From Sphingomonadales bacterium (GTDB lineage Bacteria; Pseudomonadota; Alphaproteobacteria; Sphingomonadales; Sphingomonadaceae), in assembly GCA_016714795.1 (NCBI GenBank), contig JADKCA010000003.1, positions 124,001-188,000 of the forward strand: a stretch of 64,000 nucleotides of DNA. Direction: 5' to 3'. Positions 24,563 to 33,418 of this stretch are shown here, one piece after another. Position numbers and translations under genes: made by a program. Positions within the stretch are counted from its first letter, which is position 1. Every line of letters starts with the position of its first letter. Below the pieces are notes generated by a model. That model was not told the origin of the DNA and ran no database searches. It saw only the letters and a list, made by a program, of their open reading frames with translations.

Positions 24563-24971
24563 TGTCCTGTCCTACGACTATTTGTGGGCGGCAGAGGCTG
24601 CGCGCGGCGCGGAAGATTCCTATAAGACACGACCCGTTGTTGTGGTTCTCGCCACCATACGTCATGCAGACCATATCGAGGTTCTGGTTGCGCCGATTAC
24701 GACGCGACAGCCGTCAACAGAGCAAAGCAGCGTTGAAATCCCTCAGACAGTCCGCAACCATCTGAAGCTTGACGCCAGTCGCTCATGGGTCGTCACCAGT
24801 GAAGTGAATCGGTTTCGTTGGCCAGGGCCGGACGTGAGGCCGATACAGAATGCGGAGCGCGCCACGCCCTATTATGGGAAGATTCCTGCAAAGCTCCTTC
24901 AATCCATCCGTGACAGGCTTGCGGAGACAATTGATCGTGGATCACTCAAAATGACAGACCGGACGTCTTGA
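24528..24971 (+). CDS. PemK/MazF-like toxin of a type II toxin-antitoxin pair
   Basis: A small protein, about 147 residues from the TTG at 24528 or longer from the ATG at 24471. The recognisable core is YLWAAEAARGAEDSYKTRPVVVVLA, followed by VLVAPITT and SWVVTSEVNRFRWPGPDVRP. This resembles PemK/MazF-like growth inhibitors, which cleave mRNA, with the KxRPxVVL strand and PITT loop. It overlaps the antitoxin 3' end in another frame. Both start and family are moderate-confidence, as the fold is inferred from short motifs and context. Confidence 0.68.
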   Translation: MTTSWTPPQPTDVLSYDYLWAAEAARGAEDSYKTRPVVVVLATIRHADHIEVLVAPITTRQPSTEQSSVEIPQTVRNHLKLDASRSWVVTSEVNRFRWPGPDVRPIQNAERATPYYGKIPAKLLQSIRDRLAETIDRGSLKMTDRTS

Positions 24972-25065
24972 TTTTGGCACCCAAAGCTCCTCCCTCAAAT
25001 TCGCGCTTCCCCGACTGATGAAATAGCGTATCATCGCTTCCGACTCATCATGGAAGGAAGAGGCC

Positions 25066-26028
25066 ATGAAAGCGCGTTTGGTGACGGTGTCCGCCTTGGC
25101 TCTGCTGGCCGGGTGCAGCAACAGCGACAATGCGGGTGGCGGCGAGGCCACTGTGCAGGCCATTACAGTGCAAGAGCCCGAAGGCGGCAAGGAGTTCGGG
25201 CTGCAAGAAGCGATGGTTTCCGATGCTGCGAGCGAAGCCGCCAGCGCGTCCGGTTCCGCATCCGAGCCTGCATCCGGTGCCGCTGATCGCGCACCCGTCA
25301 CACCCCTGCCCCAGCAACGCATCGCCTATTCCTATCGCGTTGGCTATGAACTCGATGCGGACGAGATTGGCACGGCGCAGGCGGCGCACATGGCGCTGTG
25401 CGACAAATTGGGTGCCGCGCGCTGCCGCATCAAATCCATGGAGCGAGGCTCGGATACGGGCGCCTTCACCAACGCAGCGCTGAAGCTGGCCGTGGATGCC
25501 CGCGTCGCCCGCACCTTTCAGGCGGATCTGGACAAGGCGGTTGATGCCGCAGGCGGCGAACTCTCCTCGCGCGGGATCGAGGCAGAAGATCTCGCCAAGC
25601 AGATGGTGGATGCGGATGCCCGCATCAAGGCCAAGCAGGCGCTGGCAGACCGACTATTGGGCGTCATCAAGTCGCGCAGCGGGTCCGTCGCCGATCTGGT
25701 GGCGGCCGAACGTGCTTATGCCGAAGCGCAGGAGGAACTGGAGGCCGCCAAGGGCTGGATGACGGAAATGCAGACGCGGGTGGCTCTGTCTGATGTGGAT
25801 ATCCGCTATGCAAGCACCGGGCCGGTCGGGTCCGGTTGGCTTCGGCCCGTCGGGCTGGCAGTGCGGGAAGCGGGCTCGATCCTGGGCGAAAGCATGGCCA
25901 CGCTGATCCGCTTCATCGTCGCCGTCCTGCCATGGATGCTGGCGCTGACGGGACTTGTCTGGCTGTGGCGAAAGCGCGGCTGGCGCGCGCCCTGGCCGAA
26001 GCGGTGGCGGCGGAATGACCAAGCTTGA
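25066..26028 (+). CDS. DUF4349 lipoprotein
   Basis: A 320-residue exported lipoprotein: the N-terminus MKARLVTVSALALLAGCSNS ends in a lipobox (LAGC). A Ser/Ala/Glu-rich linker spans about residues 55-85. The DUF4349 body (about 88-300) has YSYRVGYELDADEIG, a long coiled-coil helix (AERAYAEAQEELEAAK), and ends in one membrane helix (FIVAVLPWMLALTGLVWLW) with a basic tail. The family's function is unknown. The RBS GGAAGGAAGAGG precedes the ATG. Confidence 0.9.
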   Translation: MKARLVTVSALALLAGCSNSDNAGGGEATVQAITVQEPEGGKEFGLQEAMVSDAASEAASASGSASEPASGAADRAPVTPLPQQRIAYSYRVGYELDADEIGTAQAAHMALCDKLGAARCRIKSMERGSDTGAFTNAALKLAVDARVARTFQADLDKAVDAAGGELSSRGIEAEDLAKQMVDADARIKAKQALADRLLGVIKSRSGSVADLVAAERAYAEAQEELEAAKGWMTEMQTRVALSDVDIRYASTGPVGSGWLRPVGLAVREAGSILGESMATLIRFIVAVLPWMLALTGLVWLWRKRGWRAPWPKRWRRNDQA

Positions 26029-26087
26029 AGGCGCTTTGGCGAACAGGCGAAGCGCGCCATTGAAAAATTGAGCCTTGCTCATGCTGG

Positions 26088-26173
26088 TGGTGGACAGGGC
26101 TGGATTCGAACCAGCGTACGCTCTCGCGGGCAGATTTACAGTCTGCTGCCATTAACCACTCGGCCACCTGTCC
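26088..26173 (-). tRNA. tRNA-Tyr (GTA)
   Basis: The minus strand folds as a class II tRNA: acceptor GGACAGG/CCTGTCC with ACCA encoded at the 3' end (26088-26091), D-arm GGCCGAGTGGTTAATGGC, anticodon loop CTGTAAA giving anticodon GTA, a long variable arm around GCGAGAGCG, and TTCGAATCC in the T-arm. The 86-base length including CCA and the large variable arm fit bacterial tRNA-Tyr. Confidence 0.96.
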
Positions 26174-26315
26174 ATGGTGATCGGCCCTTTCGCCAAGGGA
26201 AAGAGCCGCGCCAGAGCGCAGGCCATTGGCGAAGGATTGCGCGGAAGTCAACACAGGCGAGCGGGATTTTCATCAGCCTCTCGACCCTGTGCAGTGAAGC
26301 CGTTACACGCGCGGC

Positions 26316-27346
26316 ATGAACGTCGCTGTTTCCCCGCTGCGCTTGCGCCTTGATGGTGCAGCGCTTGTTTCCAACTGGCGCTGGCTGGCCGCGCAAAGCG
26401 GCGCAGCGGCCTGCGGGGCCGCGGTCAAGGCGGATGGATATGGGCTGGGCGCGGCAGAGGTCGTGGCGCGCCTGTCTGCTGCGGGGTGTCGCGATTTCTT
26501 TGTGGCAACATGGAATGAAGCAGCGCGCCTGGGGACGCTGCCAGAGGGCGGCAGCCTGTCTGTCCTGCATGGGGTGCGCGCCGAGGACATGGCAGCCGCG
26601 CGTGGCAGCATGGCGCGTCCGGTGCTGAACACGGCGGAGCAGGTCCGGCGCTGGCGAGAAACCGCCCTGCCCTGCGATGTGATGATCGACACGGGCATGA
26701 ACCGGCTCGGCCTTTCGGTGCAGGATGTGCAGGACGGTGTGCTGGACGGACTGGTGATCAGCACGCTGATGAGCCACCTGGCCTCTGCCGATGAGGATGG
26801 GCCTCAGAACGAGCGCCAGCGCGCTGCCTTTGCGGCGCTTGCCGGAAAGACCGGCGCACGGCGGATGAGCCTGGCCAATTCGGCGGGGATCGTGCTGGGC
26901 ACGGACTATGCCTTTGACCTGACCCGCCCCGGATTGGCGCTTTATGGCGGCGTTCCGCGCCCCGGCGCAGATGCGATCCGGCAGGTCGCCTTTCCCGAAG
27001 CGCAGATCCTCCAGCGGCGGCACGTGATGGCGGGGGACACGGTGGGGTATAACGCCACGTTCACGGCATCGGCACCTATGGATCTGGCCATTCTCAACAT
27101 CGGCTATGCTGACGGATATCTGCGCGGCTTTTCCGCGCGGGGCAGCGCAGCAGGCGGCACATTGCCGGTCATCGGGCGCGTCTCGATGGATCTGATCGCG
27201 CTGGGCGTGGAAGCGCAGCCAGAACTGGGCGAAGGCGATTGGGTGGCCATCGACTATCACCTGCCCACCGCCAGCGCGCAATCGGGCCTGTCTCAATATG
27301 AATTGCTGACCGGGCTGGGGCGCGGTTTGACCGGGTGTGGGCCTAA
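26316..27346 (+). CDS. alr: alanine racemase, frame broken near the C-terminus
   Basis: PLP enzyme that makes D-alanine for peptidoglycan. AAVKADGYGLGA carries the PLP lysine; MIDTGMNRLGL, MSHLASAD and the second catalytic tyrosine in NIGYADGY are present. As read, the frame overruns with an unrelated tail. Restoring one C in CGC-CGG at about 27321 gives YELLTGLGRRFDRVWA and a TAA at 27344, the usual Alr C-terminus and a length of about 343 residues. alr is essential in most Gram-negatives, so sequence error is likely. Confidence 0.92.
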
Positions 27347-27401
27347 CCCGTCTCCCCGAACCTTTCGTTTCGAGCAGCACATTTTGCCGCTCCGCTCGGC
27401 T

Positions 27402-28433
27402 CTATTGCGTGAACTTCTTCACATCCTGAGACTGGCCGCGCGGCAGGATCATCACGCGATTGCCATGGGCGATGACGATCAGATCGTCCACGCCCGATAG
27501 CGCGATGGCAATCCCGTCGCTCTGCACCAGATTGCCTGATCCGGAGACAAGCTCGACCGGCCCCTTGACCGCATTGCCCGCTGCGTCGGTCTTTGCGATC
27601 TCGTACAGCGCATCCCAACTGCCCAGATCGGTCCAGCCCATCGCAACCGGCACGACGGCAACCCGGCCCGCCTTTTCCATCACCGCATAATCGATCGAAT
27701 CGGATGGCGAGCCTGCGAAGGCCGCAGAATCGGGCAGGATGCGATTGCCCGCCCGTTCGGCCTGATCCATCGCGCGGGTCACAGCCTCCAGCATCTCCGG
27801 CGCATGGGCACCCAAAGCGGAGAGGAACGCATCGGCGCGGAACAGGAAGATGCCGCCATTCCATGCATGGCCGCCTTGGGCCAGCATCGCTTCGGCACGC
27901 ACCCGATCCGGCTTTTCGATGAAGCGCGCCACCTGATGGACGCCGGGGCGCAACGCCTCTCCCACCTGAATATAGCCATAGCCCGTTTCGGGCTTGTCAG
28001 GCGTGATGCCGAACGTCACCAGCCAGCCCTGTTCCACCAGCGGCATGGCGAGCGCGATGGCGCGATGGAAAGCGTCCACATCGGCAATCACCTGATCGCT
28101 CGGCATGACAAGCATGGGAGCCTCACCAGCTTCCAGCGCCGCGAGCGCGATGGCCGGTGCCGTATTGCGTGCGCACGGCTCCAGCAGCAGGCTCGCCGCC
28201 CGGCCGCCAAGCTGCATGTCGATCAGATCAGCGTGACGGGCATTGGCCACGATCATGGGAGGGGCAAAGCATTCTGCATCGGCGCAACGATCCAGCGTCT
28301 GCACGAACATGGTGTCTTCACCCGCCAATGGCAGAAACTGTTTCGGGCACTCCGGCGTGGACATGGGCCAAAGCCGCGTGCCCGATCCGCCAGACAGGAT
28401 CACCGGGACAATCCGGTTGGAATTCATGTTCAT
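27402..28433 (-). CDS. manC: mannose-1-phosphate guanylyltransferase
   Basis: Makes GDP-mannose for exopolysaccharide or glycans. The 343-residue protein has the nucleotidyltransferase signature LSGGSGTRLWPMS and PKQFLPL, then MPSDQVI, FIEKPD, WNGGIFLF, SIDYAVMEK and GWTDLGSWD. It ends with the short beta-helix VMILPRGQSQDVKKF and lacks the fused isomerase domain of long ManC/AlgA proteins. It is divergent from the XrtA sugar transferase over a shared 128-base region, suggesting a polysaccharide locus. Confidence 0.92.
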   Translation of the reverse strand: MNMNSNRIVPVILSGGSGTRLWPMSTPECPKQFLPLAGEDTMFVQTLDRCADAECFAPPMIVANARHADLIDMQLGGRAASLLLEPCARNTAPAIALAALEAGEAPMLVMPSDQVIADVDAFHRAIALAMPLVEQGWLVTFGITPDKPETGYGYIQVGEALRPGVHQVARFIEKPDRVRAEAMLAQGGHAWNGGIFLFRADAFLSALGAHAPEMLEAVTRAMDQAERAGNRILPDSAAFAGSPSDSIDYAVMEKAGRVAVVPVAMGWTDLGSWDALYEIAKTDAAGNAVKGPVELVSGSGNLVQSDGIAIALSGVDDLIVIAHGNRVMILPRGQSQDVKKFTQ

Positions 28434-28561
28434 ATCGGCCTGCTTTCCCGCTTTGCCTACGCGTTGTGCAGGGCCTTTAGCAAATCTTTGTAAATTTTTG
28501 CGACACTCTCCCCTGTCGGGATTTTTGACGCCCGACGCGTAACAAGGGGCGGCACGCCGGC
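28434..28561. promoter_or_regulatory. divergent regulatory region between manC and the XrtA sugar transferase
   Basis: A 128-base gap between divergent genes holding a small inverted repeat, GTCGGG (28515-28520) and CCCGAC (28531-28536), separated by ten bases. Because PrsR, encoded downstream, is a sigma54-type activator, this palindrome is a possible operator. No clear -24/-12 sigma54 promoter was found. Confidence 0.35.
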
Positions 28562-29950
28562 ATGATCAGGCTGTTCAAACATTATATTCCCTATGCAGTG
28601 CTGCTGCTGGGCTGGCTGGATTTTGTGCTGATCCTGTCTGCGGCAGAGACGGCCTGGGTGATCCGTGCCCATCAGATCGGAATGCACGTCGATTCCGCGC
28701 TCAACAGGATCGTGCCTATTTCCACCTTTGCCATCACGCTGATGGCCTCCATGGTGGCGGTCGGCGTCTATTCGATCGAGGCGCTGCAATCGATAAAATA
28801 TGCCGCCGCGCGCATGGTGGTGGCGACTTCGCTTTCGATCATTTTCCTGTCGCTGGTTCATTTTGCTCTGCCGGGTTCCACGCTGTGGCGGTCCAACTCG
28901 CTCTACGCGATCCTGCTCGCCTTCTTCGCCATGTATGTTGTTCGCATCGTCTTCAGTCAGATGCTTGATGGCGAAGGCTTCAAGCGGCGCGTGCTGGTGC
29001 TTGGCGCTGGCCCGCGCGCCAAACGCATCCGCGATCTGGCCAACAAGCAGGGCGCGGCCTTCTCCGTGGTGGGCCATGTCTCGATGAAGGATTGCGAGTC
29101 GGTCATCCCGTCCGCCATCAATCGCGACCATATCGACAATCTGCCGCGCCATGTGACGCTGCTGGGTGCGAGCGAAGTCGTGCTGGCACTCGAAGAGCGC
29201 CGCCGCGCGCTCCCGCTGGACGATCTCATCCGTGTCAAGACCACCGGCGTTCACGTCAACGAACTCTCCACCTTTCTGGAGCGGGAGACGGGGCGGGTCG
29301 ATCTGGACACTGTCAATCCCAGCTTCCTGATCTTTTCGGACGGTTTCTCGGCAGGCCGCCGCCTGTCATCCATCGCCAAGCGGGTGTTCGATATTGCCGT
29401 CAGCCTGTTGCTGCTGGTGATTGCCGCGCCGCTCATCATCATCTTCAGCATCATCGTGAAGCTGGAGAGCAAGGGGCCCGCCTTTTACAAGCAGACGCGC
29501 GTCGGCCTGTACAATCAGCATTTCAGTGTCTTCAAGCTGCGCTCCATGCGGCAGGATGCCGAAGTGGGCGGCAAGGCCGTGTGGGCATCCGAAAATGATC
29601 CGCGCATCACCCGCGTGGGCAAGTTCATCCGCCTGACCCGCATCGATGAACTGCCGCAGGTGTGGAACGTGCTGCGCGGAGACATGAGCTTTGTCGGCCC
29701 GCGCCCCGAACGCCCGGAATTCGTTGCCGATCTGGAAACCAAGCTCAAATATTATGCCGAGCGCCACATGGTGAAGCCCGGCATTACCGGCTGGGCGCAG
29801 GTCAACTATCCCTATGGAGCCAGCCTTGAGGACGCGCGCCACAAGCTGGAATATGACCTGTACTACGCCAAGAATTATACACCCTTCCTGGACGTGCTGA
29901 TCATTCTCCAGACGATCCGCGTTGTGCTGTGGCCGGATGGTGCCCGGTGA
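28562..29950 (+). CDS. XrtA/PEP-CTERM system sugar transferase (TIGR03013-like)
   Basis: A 462-residue initiating glycosyltransferase. N-terminal membrane segments (about residues 10-120) precede a Rossmann-like nucleotide region (RRVLVLGAGPRAKRI), then the bacterial sugar-transferase domain: AKRVFDIAVSLLLLVIAAPLI membrane helix, FYKQTRVGLYNQHFSVFKLRSM, TRIDELPQVWNVLRGDMSFVG, PRPERPEF and GITGWAQVNYPYG. It should transfer a sugar phosphate to undecaprenyl phosphate. Immediate overlap with prsK identifies it as the sugar transferase of the PEP-CTERM/exosortase A system. Confidence 0.9.
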   Translation: MIRLFKHYIPYAVLLLGWLDFVLILSAAETAWVIRAHQIGMHVDSALNRIVPISTFAITLMASMVAVGVYSIEALQSIKYAAARMVVATSLSIIFLSLVHFALPGSTLWRSNSLYAILLAFFAMYVVRIVFSQMLDGEGFKRRVLVLGAGPRAKRIRDLANKQGAAFSVVGHVSMKDCESVIPSAINRDHIDNLPRHVTLLGASEVVLALEERRRALPLDDLIRVKTTGVHVNELSTFLERETGRVDLDTVNPSFLIFSDGFSAGRRLSSIAKRVFDIAVSLLLLVIAAPLIIIFSIIVKLESKGPAFYKQTRVGLYNQHFSVFKLRSMRQDAEVGGKAVWASENDPRITRVGKFIRLTRIDELPQVWNVLRGDMSFVGPRPERPEFVADLETKLKYYAERHMVKPGITGWAQVNYPYGASLEDARHKLEYDLYYAKNYTPFLDVLIILQTIRVVLWPDGAR

Positions 29951-32031
29951 TTGAAGCCTTTTCCATTTGGAGTCATGCGCTCGCGGCGGCCCTGTTCGGG
30001 GCCATTGCGATTTCGCAGCTCCAGCGTGGCGCGCGCGACTGGCGGGATTTCACGATGCTGCTGGCGCTGGCCGGTACGTCGGTGTTCGCGCTATCCGTCG
30101 CGATCAGCGGCCCCGCCACGATGGCCGCTCATCTGACCGAGCATCTTCGCAATCTCGGCTGGATTGCGTTCATGTACATGGTCTGGCGGCACGGCACGCA
30201 GAACAAGCCGCAGACCGTGGCGTTGGTCTATGGCGCGATAACGCTGATTCTGGTTCTGCTCGCCATGCTCGACATCGCGCCCACCGGAGCCGCAGAAAAT
30301 GTCAGCCTGATGACGCAGGCTCTGCTGCGCATGATCATGTGCATCGGTGCGCTCGTGCTGGTCCACAACCTCTATACCGCAGCCGAGGAAGAGGCGCGCG
30401 ATGCGCTGCGCCTGCCGATGATCGGCTTCACGATCCTTTGGGTCTATGACCTGAATCTCGCCACCATGGCCTATCTCACGCGCGATTGGCCGGAGGAGCT
30501 GCTGGCCGCACGCGGGCTGGCGCTCATCATGGCCGCCCCCTTGTTTGCCATTGCCATCCACCGTGCAGCGCATTGGCGCGTGAAGCTTTCGCGCACCGTG
30601 ACGCTGCAAACCGTCAGTCTGGCAGCGATCGGCCTTTATCTGATGGTGATGGTCGGCATTGTGCAGGCGCTCGATTATCTTGGCGGAGAACGCGCACGGC
30701 TGGCGCAGGTGAGCTTTGTTTTCGCTTCGCTGCTGGCGGGGTTGATCCTGATGCCCTCCAGCACTTTCCGGGCCTGGCTGCGCGTCAAGATTGCCAAGCA
30801 TCTGTTCAAGCATCGCTATGATTACCGGCTGGAGTGGCAGCGCTTTACCGATACGCTGGGCCAGCCGGGCGAGGATTTTTCCCCGCTCGACGTGCGTGTG
30901 ATCCGGGCGCTGGCCGACATTCTCGAATCACCCGGCGGCCTGCTGATCGCGGAAAGCAGCGCGGGGATGCTGGTGCAGGCCCAGTGGAACTGGGATAATG
31001 TCTCGATCGGATCGCCCTGTGTGCCCGCAGCCCTTGTCACCAGGTTGACCAACTCCGGGCGGATCATCGAATTTGATTCCATCCGCGCCCATGGCCCCGA
31101 TCCTGATCATGGTGAGGATGCACTCATCCCTCAATGGCTGCTGACAGACACCCGCGCCTGGGTTGCGGTGCCGCTGGTCCATTTTGACCGGCTGATCGGC
31201 ATTGTCATCCTCTCTCATCCGCCCTTCGTCCGCACGCTCGACTGGGAAGACTTCGATCTGTTGCGCGTCGCTGCCCGACAGGTGGCGAGCTACCTAGCAG
31301 AAGCGCGCGGGCAGGAAGCGCTGGCAGACGTGAAGCAGTTTGACGAGTTCAACCGCCGCTTCGCCTTCATCATGCACGATATCAAGAACATGGCGAGCCA
31401 ACTCGCGCTGGTGGTGCGCAACGCAGAGCGCCATGCAGACAATCCCGAATTCCGGGCGGACATGATCGCCACGCTCAAAAGCTCGACCGAGCGGATGAAC
31501 GGCCTGCTCGCGCGCCTGTCTCAACACAATAAGGGACGCCGCGAAGAGCCGCGTGCCATCGGTCTGCGGGCGCTGGCAGAGCGGATCGCCACGCAGCGCC
31601 GCGCGCTGCACCCGGTGGTGGTGATGGGCGAAAATGACGTCTCGGTGCTCGCCGATCCGTCTCGGCTGGAACAGGCGCTGGGCCATCTTGTCCAGAATGC
31701 CATGGAGATCAGCCCTGCGAGCGAACCCGTCGCGCTGTTCGTGCGGGTGGATGCCAACAATGGAATGCTGGACGTGATTGACAAAGGCGCCGGCATGTCC
31801 CCCGCTTTCATCCACGGCCAATTGTTCAAGCCGTTCGTCTCCACCAAGGAGAATGGGTTTGGCGTGGGCGCGTTCGAAGCGCGCACCATCATCGCTGAAA
31901 TGGGCGGCCGCCTCGATGTAACCAGCCGCGAAGGCCATGGCACCACCTTTTCGATTGTCCTGCCTCTCGCGAAAGTCGTTGCGGCGGACAAGTCCAACCA
32001 TTCCTCTCATGACCAGGATCTTGCTGCATGA
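29947..32031 (+). CDS. prsK: XrtA/PEP-CTERM system histidine kinase PrsK
   Basis: A 694-residue sensor kinase. The N-terminal 280 residues have about eight membrane helices, then a GAF-like region (about 320-440), a dimerisation/phosphoacceptor helix with the His in FIMHDIKNMASQ (about residue 476), and a C-terminal ATPase with NAMEISPAS (N box), DKGAGM (G1) and GFGVGAFEARTI (G2). The GTG start overlaps the sugar transferase stop (GTGA), and its own stop overlaps prsR. It is the partner of PrsR in controlling PEP-CTERM and exopolysaccharide genes. Confidence 0.91.
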   Translation: MIEAFSIWSHALAAALFGAIAISQLQRGARDWRDFTMLLALAGTSVFALSVAISGPATMAAHLTEHLRNLGWIAFMYMVWRHGTQNKPQTVALVYGAITLILVLLAMLDIAPTGAAENVSLMTQALLRMIMCIGALVLVHNLYTAAEEEARDALRLPMIGFTILWVYDLNLATMAYLTRDWPEELLAARGLALIMAAPLFAIAIHRAAHWRVKLSRTVTLQTVSLAAIGLYLMVMVGIVQALDYLGGERARLAQVSFVFASLLAGLILMPSSTFRAWLRVKIAKHLFKHRYDYRLEWQRFTDTLGQPGEDFSPLDVRVIRALADILESPGGLLIAESSAGMLVQAQWNWDNVSIGSPCVPAALVTRLTNSGRIIEFDSIRAHGPDPDHGEDALIPQWLLTDTRAWVAVPLVHFDRLIGIVILSHPPFVRTLDWEDFDLLRVAARQVASYLAEARGQEALADVKQFDEFNRRFAFIMHDIKNMASQLALVVRNAERHADNPEFRADMIATLKSSTERMNGLLARLSQHNKGRREEPRAIGLRALAERIATQRRALHPVVVMGENDVSVLADPSRLEQALGHLVQNAMEISPASEPVALFVRVDANNGMLDVIDKGAGMSPAFIHGQLFKPFVSTKENGFGVGAFEARTIIAEMGGRLDVTSREGHGTTFSIVLPLAKVVAADKSNHSSHDQDLAA

Positions 32032-33401
32032 CCGAAGCCGCCCGTCCCAAGCTTCTCATCGTTGAAGATGATGAGGGTTTGCAGCGCCAGTTGCGCTGGG
32101 CCTATGAAGATTATGAAGTTCTGGCCGCGACCACGCGGGCACAGGCGATAGACATTCTGCGCGCGGAAGAGCCCGCTGTCGTCACGCTCGATCTGGGCCT
32201 TCCGCCCGATCCGGACGGCACGACCGAAGGCTTTGCAGCGCTCGCCGAGATTCTGGCGCTCAAACCCGATACCAAGGTGATTGTCGCCTCCGGCCATGGC
32301 GCGCGCGAAAGCGCGATGCGCGCAATTGCCGATGGCGCGTGGGATTTCTATCAGAAGCCCGTCGATATCGACGAACTGGGCCTGATCGTAAAGCGCGCCT
32401 TCCATGTTCACGCGCTGGAATCCGAAAATGCCCGGTTGAGCGCCAGCATTGATGCAGGCAGCAACGTGCTGGGCGGGATGATTACCGGTGCGCCGGAAAT
32501 GCTGAAGGTGACACGCACCATAGAGCGCGTCGCCAATGCCGACGTGTCCGTGATGCTGCTGGGCGCGAGCGGAACCGGCAAGGAATTGCTGGCGCGCGGC
32601 GTGCACGGTGCGAGCGGGCGAGCCAAGGGCGCGTTCATCGCCATCAACTGCGCCGCAATCCCCGAAACCCTGCTTGAATCAGAGCTGTTCGGGCATGAAA
32701 AGGGCGCGTTCACCGGTGCGGTCAAAACCACGCAGGGCAAGATCGAACTCGCTCATGGCGGCACATTGTTCCTCGACGAAGTGGGCGATATCCCCCTGCC
32801 CTTGCAGGTCAAGCTGCTGCGCTTTCTTCAGGAGCGCGTGATCGAACGCATCGGCGGCCGTGCGCCGATCCCGGTGGATACGCGGATCGTCTGCGCGACC
32901 CACCAGAATCTGGACGAGATGACCGCCAATGGCAGCTTCCGCGAGGATCTCTATTACCGGTTGGCCGAAATCGTGGTGCGAATCCCCTCGCTGGCGGAAC
33001 GCCCCGGCGATGCCGTGCTGCTGGCGCGGCATTTCCTCACGAAATTTGCCGGAGACATGAATCCTGCAGTGAAGGGCTTTTCCCCCGATGCGCTCAACGC
33101 CATCGACTCATGGAGTTGGCCGGGCAATGTCCGCGAGCTGGAAAACCGCATCAAGCGCGCGGTGATCATGGCCGATGGCAAGCTGGTGACGGCGATGGAT
33201 CTGGATTTGCCCAGGACCGATGGAGCGGAGCAGGGCGCTGAAATCATCAATCTGCGCGCGGTCCGCGATACGGCAGATCGCGTGGCCATCCGCCGCGCCA
33301 TCGCTCGCACCGAAGGCAATATCTCCAACGCAGCCAAGCTGCTGGGGATCAGCCGTCCGACCCTGTATGACCTGATCAAGCAACACGGCTTGCAGGTCTG
33401 A
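32028..33401 (+). CDS. prsR: PEP-CTERM-box response regulator PrsR, sigma54-dependent
   Basis: A 457-residue NtrC-type regulator. The receiver domain has an acidic pocket (LIVEDDEG, Glu13-Asp15) and phospho-Asp55 (VTLDLGLP). The AAA+ domain has Walker A GASGTGKE, GAFTGA (the sigma54 contact loop) and LFLDEVGDI. The C-terminal Fis-type HTH reads ISNAAKLLGISRPTLYDLIK. The stop/start overlap with prsK is ATGA. It is predicted to activate sigma54 promoters of PEP-CTERM protein genes, none of which lie in this window. Confidence 0.92.
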   Translation: MTEAARPKLLIVEDDEGLQRQLRWAYEDYEVLAATTRAQAIDILRAEEPAVVTLDLGLPPDPDGTTEGFAALAEILALKPDTKVIVASGHGARESAMRAIADGAWDFYQKPVDIDELGLIVKRAFHVHALESENARLSASIDAGSNVLGGMITGAPEMLKVTRTIERVANADVSVMLLGASGTGKELLARGVHGASGRAKGAFIAINCAAIPETLLESELFGHEKGAFTGAVKTTQGKIELAHGGTLFLDEVGDIPLPLQVKLLRFLQERVIERIGGRAPIPVDTRIVCATHQNLDEMTANGSFREDLYYRLAEIVVRIPSLAERPGDAVLLARHFLTKFAGDMNPAVKGFSPDALNAIDSWSWPGNVRELENRIKRAVIMADGKLVTAMDLDLPRTDGAEQGAEIINLRAVRDTADRVAIRRAIARTEGNISNAAKLLGISRPTLYDLIKQHGLQV

Positions 33402-33418
33402 TCGCAAGAAGGCGCGCG

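Noticed and set aside
28434..28561. A sigma54 -24/-12 promoter for the XrtA operon
   Set aside because: No TGGCAC-N5-TTGC-like sequence could be found on either strand in the gap.
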